Shown in pieces: positions 46,001-52,878 of a DNA stretch of 64,000 nt. Location: the NCBI GenBank assembly GCA_964506325.1, contig CAZDLO010000008.1, forward strand, positions 1 through 64,000, read 5' to 3'. Source of the DNA: CAINVV01 sp964506325. GTDB taxonomy: Bacteria; Bacteroidota; Bacteroidia; Bacteroidales; Prolixibacteraceae. The notes under the pieces were generated by a model. It worked only from the letters and a program-made list of their open reading frames with translations. It ran no database searches and was not told where the DNA came from. Position 1 is the stretch's first letter. Every line of letters begins with the position of its first letter. The position numbers were made by a program, and so were the translations under genes.

Positions 46001-46481
46001 ACGCAGTTGATGCCTGATAGTAAACTCTGAAAGACCTGTAATTATCGATATCGGCTCCGGAAATTGCAAAGACCCAATTTCTGTTTCTCGAAATCCTTAC
46101 CGCCCTGCCTGCGATATTAGAGGTGAATGCCGCACCACCAGTGGCAGTTGCTGTGGTTGTTGAATTATAGGAATTACTGCTTGTCAGGGTGCAACTTATA
46201 TTTGATGCAAGAGCTGGGACAACCTGTGTATAAGAGGTTGGTGTTGTTAAATTAAAATTATAATTGACAATTGTCACCTGTCCAGCTACCTCGCCCCCCA
46301 CCAGCAACAACGCAAAGAGGAAAGATACCAATGAAAGACGTCCCAATCTGGCAGGATTGAATGCCGCAACCAATCCACGGATAAGCCCGCGGAAAATATT
46401 ATTTGTATATGTTTTGAAAAATATCACTATCCTCTGTTCCTTATTAAGAGTTGAAAATGGGGAAACGGCAATTTTTATCAA
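43071..46481 (-). CDS. large Ig-repeat surface protein with type IX-like C-terminal domain
   Basis: A frame of up to 1136 residues encodes a secreted adhesin-like protein. A signal segment (LSLVSFLFALLLVGGEVAG) lies near residue 50-70, followed by an N-terminal sandwich domain. Two 90-residue Ig-like repeats come next, then a low-complexity beta region. The C-terminus (YVRNMAGQTIQEMNVSD, ending GDRIFSEKTLIRRD) looks like a type IX secretion sorting domain. No ATG precedes the signal: the frame opens with TTG at 46481, and GTG at 46427 is another choice. A sigma-54 promoter sits about 36-52 bp upstream. It is first in the usher operon. Confidence 0.8.
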   Translation of the reverse strand: MIKIAVSPFSTLNKEQRIVIFFKTYTNNIFRGLIRGLVAAFNPARLGRLSLVSFLFALLLVGGEVAGQVTIVNYNFNLTTPTSYTQVVPALASNISCTLTSSNSYNSTTTATATGGAAFTSNIAGRAVRISRNRNWVFAISGADIDNYRSFRVYYQASTASSTSTALFEYSLDGINYSSLNITPVTNTNPLSLSSTYKECKLTMPSNCDNPGSPIYFRITSGTTNVNHNLDNFQVQAIYNGISASAITGTSFCAGSTVTVPYTITGTFLSGNNFSAELSNSSGSFSPPVTIGTIASTAAGSISATIPAGTTAGSGYRIRVVSNNPNIKGTDNGTNLTINSPTVITSQPTAPAATCAGSGTRSMSVTATGSGLTYSWRKDGVAVLNGSGISGQGTATLTLTNPAASLAGSYTVVVGGTCSSVTSNAVAVVVNSPAAIAAQPVAPAATCSGSGTQTLSVSATGSGLTYSWRKGSVAVTNSSIIGGQGTATLTLTNPEVVQAGSYDVVITATCNTVTSNAVSVTVNRDGYWTGSVSTDWNNINNWECGQLPDATTDVTISTGLTNYPVLNAGSAGAANNIAIEASASLTVTGNNTLLVAGAITKNATGTFTATAGKIEMSGSSPQAIPANTFAGNTITDLIIDNTAGVTLGGALNISGIVSPVSGTLDSGGNLTLLSTAGQTALISGTGSGSVAGSVTIQRYLSSAFGYKYLSSPVSNATVAQLSGYLSSTATIAKVYRYDENNLSVVSAISGWVNHAAVSNPLSVMAGYAVNFGSSATSDLVSLSGTVNNGSISGTLYNHNRTYTQGFNLVGNPYPSPIDWNAASGWTRSNIDGAIYFFSASGDEYSGTYSSYTNGIAGADGDNIIPAMQGFFVHVSTGSASGTLGMTNSVRINKMNPSFKSAGLDTRQILRFSAGFDENPGKPDPFVLYFDPTSTPAFDAQADALKLMNTNVDVPNIYAITPDTKQLSISGMPLPSDSLTRIPLGVKILRNGWVNFSANSIEQLPSSFNIYLFDAENGTYNDLKMNPGYRFYLKSGVYDQRFVLILSKSDLHTASAVKEKLFNITRNGTEYLVNILPVNIGNGTMYVRNMAGQTIQEMNVSDQQSIEISRSARNGVYVVTIVAGDRIFSEKTLIRRD
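44920..45460 (-). repeat. two tandem Ig-like coding repeats
   Basis: Two adjacent units of about 90 codons share ATGSGLTYSWRK, GQGTATLTLTNP and TCxxVTSNAV. High similarity at both protein and DNA level points to recent duplication inside the adhesin-like gene. Boundaries are approximate. Confidence 0.75.
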
Positions 46482-46516
46482 GGATTAAGCTCCTGTAACT
46501 CCCATCTTCTTTATTT

Positions 46517-46533
46517 AGCAATTAGTGTGCCAA
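46517..46533 (-). promoter_or_regulatory. sigma-54 promoter of the adhesin-DUF4402-usher operon
   Basis: TTGGCACACTAATTGCT fits the -24/-12 consensus (TGGCAC, then TTGC at the correct spacing) at every key position. The predicted start would be near 46506, about 25 nt before the TTG at 46481. An NtrC-type activator gene lies in the same block. Confidence 0.8.
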
Positions 46534-46670
46534 AAAATATTTTTTTCAATGAAAGAGACACTAAAATTTATTCAATATACTGATAATCAGCAATTATTGC
46601 ACAATGTTTTTTTTAGTTGGAACTGCACCGGCTTTCATATCCCCTTTTGTACGGGATTGCGGGATACAAG

Positions 46671-46690
46671 GGTGCGAACATTTGTGCGGA
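46671..46690. promoter_or_regulatory. upstream activator element, copy A
   Basis: GGTGCGAACATTTGTGCGGA shares 16 of 20 positions with the element at 51340-51359. It lies 137 bp from the outer edge of its sigma-54 promoter, the normal range for an enhancer bound by an NtrC-type activator. Confidence 0.6.
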
Positions 46691-46709
46691 AGTGCTCGTT
46701 ACAATAAAC

Positions 46710-47561
46710 TCACTTGAGAAGAAGATCAGCCTCTGCGTATTTCATTTGCCTGGCATCGGTCGGCGTCAGGTATTCCACATGGAGCTTGCCGGTGCGGAAG
46801 TCGATCCCGGCATTTTTCTTGAGTGCAACCTGGAAACGGCGGGTAGCATTGGGTGTATAGACGGCAATCCCGTTGGCCCTTCCCACCTCTGTTTTCTTCC
46901 CGGTCGGAGCGATGTAGGTGACAGAGAGGTCTCCGTACACAGACATATTTCCCGAACGGTTGAACTTAAGGCTGAAGACCGGCAGGGTGTCATTCCTAAC
47001 TGAGAAATTAAGGTCCGAGAGGGAAACTTTCGTGCTGGATTCACCCACGCGGATAATTGTGGGAATGGTGATTCCAAAAACCGGAACCAGCTTAACCGAC
47101 AATGAGACAGTATCTTTCTTTTCGTCTTCTCCCAGTGGACGGGCATTGGGTATGGCTCTGAAATAGATGTGGGAGCGGTACTCTCCGGAGGCCATCTGGG
47201 ATGATTTTGTAAGCTGGACCTTCACAATCTGAGATTCTTTTGGTGCCAGTATGATGCTGCGGGGGTAATACCGCAGGAACTTGTCGGCAAAATTCTGACC
47301 TTCATCCGGGGTCTTTACCTCTGTAAAAGAGCCGTCTTCATTCATCCTGTACTGGACAAAGGAGATATTGTACCTGGCAGTATCCTTGCCGATATTGGCC
47401 AGGTTCAGGTCTGCAGTCTTGGCGTTTCCTTCAAAAACCAGTCTCTTGGGGAATACCATCAGGTCGCCCTGGGCCATCAGCGAAACAGGGGCAATCAATC
47501 CGGAAAATAATAGTCCGGCAGTCAATATTAGAAAAAGGGAGGAAAATTTTAATCTGGACAT
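46710..47561 (-). CDS. PapD-like periplasmic chaperone
   Basis: A 283-residue secreted protein (signal to about MAQG) with two Ig-like domains of the fimbrial chaperone plan. The first domain shows the N-terminal strand LMVFPKRLVFEGNAKTADLN and the LAPKESQIVKVQL strand, corresponding to the subunit-binding edge, with a conserved basic residue in each. The second domain spans about 190-283. It would stabilise DUF4402-type subunits before delivery to the usher. It is separated from the adhesin by 228 bp that contain the sigma-54 promoter and activator element. TGTGCACAAC just upstream of its ATG may be another operator half-site. Confidence 0.8.
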   Translation of the reverse strand: MSRLKFSSLFLILTAGLLFSGLIAPVSLMAQGDLMVFPKRLVFEGNAKTADLNLANIGKDTARYNISFVQYRMNEDGSFTEVKTPDEGQNFADKFLRYYPRSIILAPKESQIVKVQLTKSSQMASGEYRSHIYFRAIPNARPLGEDEKKDTVSLSVKLVPVFGITIPTIIRVGESSTKVSLSDLNFSVRNDTLPVFSLKFNRSGNMSVYGDLSVTYIAPTGKKTEVGRANGIAVYTPNATRRFQVALKKNAGIDFRTGKLHVEYLTPTDARQMKYAEADLLLK

Positions 47562-47602
47562 AATTCAAAATAATAGGGTGTGCACAACGGGAATAGTACC
47601 CG

Positions 47603-48232
47603 TCATTCGATCAGTTTGTTTCTTATAGCATAGATAGTGAGCTCGGCATTCTTCTTCATGTTCATTTTCTCCATGATGCGGGTGCGGTAGGTTGCCACAG
47701 TTTTGTCGGAAATGAAGATTTCGCCTGCGATTTCCGTAACGGATTCACCTTTGGCCAGCATGATCATTACCTGGAATTCACGTTCGGAGAGAGATTCATG
47801 CAATTGCTGGTTCGTACTGCTTACTTCATTGAAGAGTAATTTCTCGGCAAATGCTACCGAAACATATTTTCCGCCGGCGGCAATTTTGCGGATAGCATTG
47901 GCAAGCTCCTCAAAAGCACTGTCTTTGGATAAATAGCCTGAAGCTCCCAGTTTGAATGCCCGCACGGCATATTGTTCCTGTGGATGAAAACTCAATATCA
48001 GTACCCTGGTCTGAATGTTGTTGTTCTTCATGTGCTGCAAAAGATCCAGACCACTGATTTCCGGCATGGAAATATCCAGTATCGCAAGATCGTAGTGAGT
48101 TTTGGATAGTTTCGAGAGTGCCTCTTTGCCATCCGCCACTTCATCAATTTGCTTTACTTCAGGCAGGGTCTTGACAATCTGTTTGACTCCTTCACGAACT
48201 ATAGCATGGTCGTCAGCTATTAATATCTTCAT
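47603..48232 (-). CDS. NarL/FixJ-type response regulator
   Basis: A 209-residue regulator: receiver domain with Asp53 (LAILDISMPE) and acidic pair IADDH, followed by a LuxR-type helix-turn-helix (about 145-205; LSEREFQVMIMLAKGESVTEIA and ISDKTVATYRTRIMEKM). It overlaps the upstream histidine kinase gene by 20 bp, so the two are translationally coupled cognate partners. It lies 41 bp ahead of the chaperone gene and may be cotranscribed with it. Confidence 0.93.
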   Translation of the reverse strand: MKILIADDHAIVREGVKQIVKTLPEVKQIDEVADGKEALSKLSKTHYDLAILDISMPEISGLDLLQHMKNNNIQTRVLILSFHPQEQYAVRAFKLGASGYLSKDSAFEELANAIRKIAAGGKYVSVAFAEKLLFNEVSSTNQQLHESLSEREFQVMIMLAKGESVTEIAGEIFISDKTVATYRTRIMEKMNMKKNAELTIYAIRNKLIE

Positions 48233-49343
48233 CTGCTATGATATTTACTGATGGTACGAAAACTTTTATGCTTGTTCCGGTCGGTATGTTCAATTCTAAA
48301 TCCAGGATGCCGTTGCATTGCCTGGCTCTTTCCCTCATTCCGAAAAGTCCCATGGATTTGGAACTTTCCAGTATGGCTGGATTCAAACCAACCCCGTTGT
48401 CGGAGATGATCATGTAGGAGCCATTGGATTCATGGCGTATGGAGATGTCAACGCTGGTTGCCTTCGCATGCCGGATGACATTGGTAAGCGCTTCCTGGAG
48501 GATCCTGAACAAAGCAAGTTCTGTTTTAAAATCCTTAAAGTCAGCTTCATCAAGTTCCAGGTTAAATTCAAGTCCCGTACGGGCTTCCATTTCACCGCAG
48601 TAACTTTCAATAGCATCGGCAAGGCCAAGGTCGGTAAGCAGTTTAGGATGCAACTCCGACGAAATCCGCTGAACCTTCCTGATGATACCATTGGTGTTTT
48701 CGATCATGCCATCAACTTTCTCCGCCGGAAGGTCGTTCCCGCGATTCTTGCGTATCCAGCTCAGGTCAAATTTCAGTGCTGTTAATGCCTGGCCAAGTTC
48801 ATCATGAATCATCAGGGAGATGCCCGCCCTCTCATTTTCCAGGGCATTAATCATGTGATGATTCAGGTGCTGAAGCTGTTCCTTGTGTCTCTGAATCTCA
48901 AGTTCAGATTCAATGAGTTTATCCCTGCTCTCGATGATAATCTGTTTTTGCCTGAAAATTTCAAGGAAAACATTGACTTTGCTGAAAAGAACCTTCCTGT
49001 TGAGGGGCTTGATGATGTAATCCACAGCACCTGATTCATACCCGGCAATGATCTGGTTGTTGTCGGGGAATGCAGCAGTCAGAAAGATGATCGGCACGCT
49101 GTCGGAAAGCCTTTTCCTGTTGATTTCAAGAGCGAGCTCATATCCGTTCATTCCTGCCATCTGGACATCCAGGATGGCCAGAGAGAGCGGAATGCCATCG
49201 GTTTTGGCCAGCGCGTCCGGCCCGGACTCCGCTTCAATAATGTTGGCATCTACTCCTTTCAGAATGATCTTAAGGTAGGTCAGGTTATAGGGGATGTCAT
49301 CGACAATAAGTATGTTAGGTTGTTCTTTCACAGCTAATTGCAT
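48213..49343 (-). CDS. receiver-HisKA_3 histidine kinase
   Basis: A soluble 376-residue kinase. It has an N-terminal receiver (Asp59 in LAILDVQMAGMNGYE), a coiled-coil linker (about 130-165), and a HisKA_3 dimerisation domain with His180 in MIHDELGQALTAL. The HATPase domain has ISDNGVGLNP and SMGLFGMRERARQCNG. With no membrane segment, the receiver probably accepts phosphate from another kinase, making this a relay step. It partners the overlapping LuxR-type regulator. Confidence 0.9.
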   Translation of the reverse strand: MQLAVKEQPNILIVDDIPYNLTYLKIILKGVDANIIEAESGPDALAKTDGIPLSLAILDVQMAGMNGYELALEINRKRLSDSVPIIFLTAAFPDNNQIIAGYESGAVDYIIKPLNRKVLFSKVNVFLEIFRQKQIIIESRDKLIESELEIQRHKEQLQHLNHHMINALENERAGISLMIHDELGQALTALKFDLSWIRKNRGNDLPAEKVDGMIENTNGIIRKVQRISSELHPKLLTDLGLADAIESYCGEMEARTGLEFNLELDEADFKDFKTELALFRILQEALTNVIRHAKATSVDISIRHESNGSYMIISDNGVGLNPAILESSKSMGLFGMRERARQCNGILDLELNIPTGTSIKVFVPSVNIIADEDINS

Positions 49344-49660
49344 GGAAAAATAGGTTGAATGTTTTTGATTAGTTACAATATTACAAAAAAATGACTATTT
49401 ATTGCTCAGTATTTGAATAAATTTTGACAAACCTTAGTATGGGATATTGGATTTAAACATTGAATCATTAGAAGTTAATGGTTGATGAACAATCATCGGC
49501 CACAATGTTCCAGCGATGATGAGCCTGTTAATATTTGTTATAACAGACGAGAAGCCATTTTGTTTTATTTAACAGTATTTTATTTTTCAATATGTTTAGG
49601 AGGATACGGATTTGACCCGTCAAAGTTTTCAGTTTATTGCCTGATGCCGGTCTTAAAAAT
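49344..49660. other. non-coding spacer
   Basis: About 317 bp of AT-rich DNA between the kinase start and the terminator at 49661. No convincing promoter box, RNA or gene was seen; a 63-codon plus-strand frame inside it lacks any recognisable feature. Confidence 0.5.
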
Positions 49661-49693
49661 AAAAACCCGGTAATCTTAAATTATCGGGTTTTT
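49661..49693. terminator. bidirectional rho-independent terminator
   Basis: A 13-bp stem (AAAAACCCGGTAA with TTATCGGGTTTTT, one G-U) closes a 7-nt loop. On the minus strand it is followed by T-rich sequence, ending the DUF4402 subunit operon. Confidence 0.8.
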
Positions 49694-49716
49694 ATTCTGA
49701 ATCGGGTTAGGCTATC

Positions 49717-50289
49717 CTAATTAAAATTAACTGTAACCGGGAAGGGCGTCGACGACATGTACTTGCCGATTTCCTGGGATTCATTCACGAAAAGCGTGGC
49801 TCCAACGGTGAGTAGTCCTTTGCCATTTGAATAATTACTGTAACCTTCACTGGAAAGAGAACTGGTAAAATTGCTCACCCTCATGGTAAAACCTTCCTGG
49901 CTGGTAAGGGTTATGTCGGAAGTAGGCAGTGAGATGGAATATCCTGTGTAGTCGCCAGTTTGTGGATTACCCCCATTCAGCCCGTCATTGACCTCAAACG
50001 AAGCAGCAGAAGTATTGCCCTGGGTCGATCTGAGGGAAACGTTTCCGGTTGTGAGCAGGTTGTTTCCATCTGGTGAGAGGATTACCGATCCTGCGTTTCC
50101 CGAAATAACGGCACCAAAATTCATGTCCTGCAGTTTGGTGATCCCTATCGGTGCAACTATGAAACAACTGATGGAAGAATTGGAACCGGCACCTTCCCCT
50201 GCCTTGATTACCTGGGCTTGTGCGCTTACGGATAGTAGCTGAAATGCACACCAGAGGGCCAAAAGGGAAAGATATTTTGTGATGGGCAT
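49717..50289 (-). CDS. DUF4402-family fibre subunit candidate
   Basis: Secreted 190-residue protein with signal peptide (ending VSAQAQ). DUF4402 features include ITKLQDMNFGAVISGNAGSV near the N-terminus and LLTVGATLFVNESQEIG with terminal PFPVTVNFN. The penultimate aromatic resembles the conserved penultimate tyrosine of chaperone-usher subunits. It lies downstream of another DUF4402 gene, from which it is separated by a terminator hairpin, so it is probably expressed at a lower level. Confidence 0.82.
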   Translation of the reverse strand: MPITKYLSLLALWCAFQLLSVSAQAQVIKAGEGAGSNSSISCFIVAPIGITKLQDMNFGAVISGNAGSVILSPDGNNLLTTGNVSLRSTQGNTSAASFEVNDGLNGGNPQTGDYTGYSISLPTSDITLTSQEGFTMRVSNFTSSLSSEGYSNYSNGKGLLTVGATLFVNESQEIGKYMSSTPFPVTVNFN

Positions 50290-50308
50290 TCTGTTTGGGT
50301 TTTAAAAA

Positions 50309-50336
50309 AAAGAAGCTGTAAATATACAGCTTCTTT
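50309..50336 (-). terminator. intercistronic rho-independent terminator
   Basis: A perfect 12-bp stem (AAAGAAGCTGTA with TACAGCTTCTTT) with an AATA loop, followed on the minus strand by a run of eight T. It lies between the two DUF4402 genes and should terminate most transcripts after the first. Confidence 0.85.
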
Positions 50337-50355
50337 TATCATAATATTGTTCTGC

Positions 50356-50871
50356 TTAATTGTAGTTCACAGTCACGTTGAAACCTGTAGGGTTCTCATA
50401 GACACCCGCCACCTGGGCAGCTCCGACGTTAAGTGTTGCTCCAACATACAGGATCTGTGAACCGGTTCCACTCAGTGTTCCGGAAGATGCTACAGTTGGT
50501 GTGCTTACAAAATTATCTACAACCATTGTCTCAGATCCTGTTGCACGTGTAAGGGTCAGGGTAGAAGGCAATGAAATCGAATAAGTGTAATCGATTTGTC
50601 CTGATACTGTAAACTGGGCTGCGGTAACAGTTCCGGTAACGTTAGGGAAAGTAATACCACCTGTGTAGGTTCTGGTAGGTGCTGAATTGGCAGGCAATAC
50701 AACCGTACCGGCAGCTTTAACGGCTACATTTCCGAAATTCATATTCACCTCTTTTACAATGGAAATTGGGGTAACAATTGTGGCAGTTGATGTGGCAGTT
50801 GCTGTTGCCTGACCGAATGAACTAGCGGCGAATCCGCCAAGTACTACAAAAAGAATAATGATTTTTTTCAT
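50356..50871 (-). CDS. DUF4402-family major fibre subunit candidate
   Basis: Secreted 171-residue protein with signal peptide (MKKIIILFVVLGGFAASSFG). The mature N-terminus is an alternating Thr/Ala strand (ATATATSTATIVTPISI) that could act as a donor strand, followed by KEVNMNFGNVAVKAAGTVVL. The C-terminal block reads QILYVGATLNVGAAQVAG and ends NVTVNYN. A strong terminator follows immediately and a sigma-54 promoter lies upstream, arrangements typical of an abundant structural subunit. The major-subunit role is inference. Confidence 0.82.
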   Translation of the reverse strand: MKKIIILFVVLGGFAASSFGQATATATSTATIVTPISIVKEVNMNFGNVAVKAAGTVVLPANSAPTRTYTGGITFPNVTGTVTAAQFTVSGQIDYTYSISLPSTLTLTRATGSETMVVDNFVSTPTVASSGTLSGTGSQILYVGATLNVGAAQVAGVYENPTGFNVTVNYN

Positions 50872-50879
50872 GATTTGTT

Positions 50880-50941
50880 TTTTTTATTATTTATTAATTG
50901 ACTTTTTTATTATTTATTAATTGGGTTTTATTATTTGTTGA
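50880..50941. repeat. 23-bp AT-rich tandem repeat before the major subunit gene
   Basis: Two near-identical 23-bp units (core TTATTATTTATTAATTG) and a partial third fill the spacer between the small winged-helix gene and the DUF4402 gene, reaching into the former's stop codon. It could be an operator or an A-rich translation enhancer in the minus-strand mRNA. Confidence 0.6.
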
Positions 50942-51128
50942 TTCCTTCAGCTACTAAATTGGATACCGGAAAGTATTTGTTTTCTATTTTTATTATTTTG
51001 CCTTCATTCATAAGTTTTCTGGTAACATAACCTAACCGTAACCTGCTCTGCCGGAGAGACTCTTCCATCTCTGCTATCATCACCCCGTTGGGTTGTGAAT
51101 TGATATAACTTTGTACGATTTCTTCCAT
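50931..51128 (-). CDS. small winged-helix-like protein
   Basis: A 65-residue protein whose pattern (VMIAEMEESLRQSRLRLGYV, then RKLMNEGKIIKIENKYFPV) reads as a winged helix-turn-helix with a beta-hairpin wing. It is the first gene after a sigma-54 promoter and directly precedes the DUF4402 subunit gene. It could be an autoregulator that binds the adjacent tandem repeats. No larger family was recognised. Confidence 0.65.
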   Translation of the reverse strand: MEEIVQSYINSQPNGVMIAEMEESLRQSRLRLGYVTRKLMNEGKIIKIENKYFPVSNLVAEGINK

Positions 51129-51175
51129 AACTTATTTCCTGTTTCAGACGCATTATCGCTGTTTGACAGGTACAT

Positions 51176-51192
51176 TTCAAATGGCGTGCCAA
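51176..51192 (-). promoter_or_regulatory. sigma-54 promoter of the winged-helix-DUF4402 operon
   Basis: TTGGCACGCCATTTGAA matches the -24 element TGGCACG exactly and the -12 element as TTGA instead of TTGC. It lies 48 bp upstream of the small gene's ATG. Confidence 0.7.
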
Positions 51193-51311
51193 AAAAACAA
51201 TAAATCAAATTTTATTTTTCAATTATTTACTAAAACACTGATAATCAGCATTAAAAAAATTGAAAAAAAATTGAAAAAAAAATTTGGAAGGCAAATAAAT
51301 CGGTAGTGTTG

Positions 51312-51359
51312 GTTGTGCGCACAACACAAAACGAACAGGTGTGCGTACAAGTGTGCGGA
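51312..51359. promoter_or_regulatory. upstream activator element, copy B, with a 14-bp palindrome
   Basis: TGTGCGTACAAGTGTGCGGA (51340-51359) matches copy A in 16 of 20 positions and lies 147 bp from its sigma-54 promoter. A perfect palindrome, GTTGTGCGCACAAC (51312-51325), shares the same TGTGCG half-site. The activator gene's 3' end is at 51374. Confidence 0.6.
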
Positions 51360-51373
51360 GGTTTGAAGGCAGT

Positions 51374-52762
51374 TTACAACCCGACCCTGGATACTGTGAT
51401 GTTGTATTTTTTCATCTTTCTGATCAGGGCATCCCGGGTTATTCCGAGCGAGGCAGCGGCTTCCGTCTGGTTAAAGTTGCAGCTTTTGAGTTTCTCCCTG
51501 ATCATTTCGGCTTCAACAGGGGCAGAAAGGCTGGACAACGGAGCATGTACCGGGGTGGTACCGCCATCGGTCCTTAAGATAAAATCGTTGGCGCTCAGAC
51601 GGTCTCCCTTGCAAAAGATAAGGGCCCTTTCTGTGATGTTGCGAAGTTCCCTGACATTTCCGGGGAAAGAATAAGCCTTGAGGGTTTCGACAACTTCATC
51701 CGGGATCTCCGGGCACAACTTACCCATTCGTCCGGCAAACTCTTCCACAAACTGCCTGAGAAGCGGCTCAATGTCCATGGTTCGTTCGCGCAGTGGTGGT
51801 ATATGTATATGCAGGGTATTCAGGCGATGGAGCAGGTCAAGCCTGAATTTCTTATCACCGACCATCAGTTCGAGGTTGAAGTTGGTGGCCGCTATGATCC
51901 TGAAATCGGTGCGTATAGGCATGGTGTCGCCCACGCGGGTGACCACTTTTTCTTCAATGCACCTTAGTATCTTGGCCTGGAGATTCAGGGGCATGTCGGC
52001 AATTTCATCCAGGAATAGCGTTCCCTGGTCGCTGATTTCAAAAAATCCCTTTTTGTCGGCGATGGCACCTGTGAAGGATCCCTTTTTGTGGCCAAAAAAT
52101 TCGCTTTCCAAAAGGGAGTCAGTAATGGCGCTGCTGTTCACAGCACAGAATAATTTGTCCTTCCTGGTACTCGAATAATGGATGATACGCGCGATGTTCT
52201 CCTTCCCTGTGCCACTCTCACCAGTGATCAGTACATTGGTGTCGGGATATTGGGCGGCGAGGTTGGCCTGCTCGTATATGGCAATGATCTGGGGGGAGGC
52301 TCCAATGAATTTTCGGTTGATCCTATCTTCAAGTGCCTTGGATATCAGTGAATTGCGCTCTTCTGCCTGGACGAGTCTGCGCTGAAGCAACAGGAACTTC
52401 CGGCTGCGTTCGATGGCAATCTGTATGTCTATGTGGCGGAATGGTTTGCGCAAATAGTCGAAGGCTCCCAGGCGCATTGCCTTAATGACGGTATCCATGT
52501 CGCCGTGTCCGGAAACGATAATGACTTCGAGGGTGGGGAAATCTGATTTGACTTTCCTGAGAACATCCAGCCCGTCGGCTCCTGGTAAACGGATGTCAAG
52601 AATCAGCAGGTCGACAGGGTTACGGTCGAGGATGTCCAATCCGTTGTCAACGGTGTTGGCTTCGAATACCTGGTGACCTGAAAGATCTAAAAATTCAGCA
52701 AGTTCTTCGGTGAAATGCTTTTCATCATCAAGAATCAGGACACTTATCTTGTCTTTATCCAT
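51374..52762 (-). CDS. NtrC-family sigma-54-dependent response regulator
   Basis: A 462-residue activator: receiver (Asp56 in LLILDIRLPGADG), AAA+ domain (Walker A GESGTGKE; sigma-54-contacting loop GSFTGA, a variant of GAFTGA; Walker B TLFLDEIADMP) and a Fis-type helix-turn-helix (NQTEAAASLGITRDALIRKM). It is the obvious activator of the two sigma-54 promoters at 46517 and 51176. The gene ends just beyond the activator element of the second operon. The cognate kinase is probably among the three immediately upstream. Confidence 0.94.
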   Translation of the reverse strand: MDKDKISVLILDDEKHFTEELAEFLDLSGHQVFEANTVDNGLDILDRNPVDLLILDIRLPGADGLDVLRKVKSDFPTLEVIIVSGHGDMDTVIKAMRLGAFDYLRKPFRHIDIQIAIERSRKFLLLQRRLVQAEERNSLISKALEDRINRKFIGASPQIIAIYEQANLAAQYPDTNVLITGESGTGKENIARIIHYSSTRKDKLFCAVNSSAITDSLLESEFFGHKKGSFTGAIADKKGFFEISDQGTLFLDEIADMPLNLQAKILRCIEEKVVTRVGDTMPIRTDFRIIAATNFNLELMVGDKKFRLDLLHRLNTLHIHIPPLRERTMDIEPLLRQFVEEFAGRMGKLCPEIPDEVVETLKAYSFPGNVRELRNITERALIFCKGDRLSANDFILRTDGGTTPVHAPLSSLSAPVEAEMIREKLKSCNFNQTEAAASLGITRDALIRKMKKYNITVSRVGL

Positions 52763-52878
52763 TTTTGTTCCACAGTGCTTTATTCTGTCGTAAACTTAGT
52801 GATTTTTACTGTTATAGACCTAATAATTTGTAAAAATGAACCGATTTTTCAAGCGGATTTTTGGCAGATTCATTCCTG

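Noticed and set aside
47574..47592. A third sigma-54 promoter before the chaperone gene
   Set aside because: Only a TGTGCACAAC half-site-like sequence is present; no TGGCAC/TTGC pair was found.
49482..49673. 63-codon plus-strand frame in the spacer before the DUF4402 terminator
   Set aside because: It runs into the terminator hairpin, has no signal, motif or promoter, and looks like chance in AT-rich DNA.
51004..51192. Minus-strand 62-codon frame overlapping the small winged-helix gene
   Set aside because: It starts inside the sigma-54 promoter and is out of frame with the better-supported 65-codon gene.
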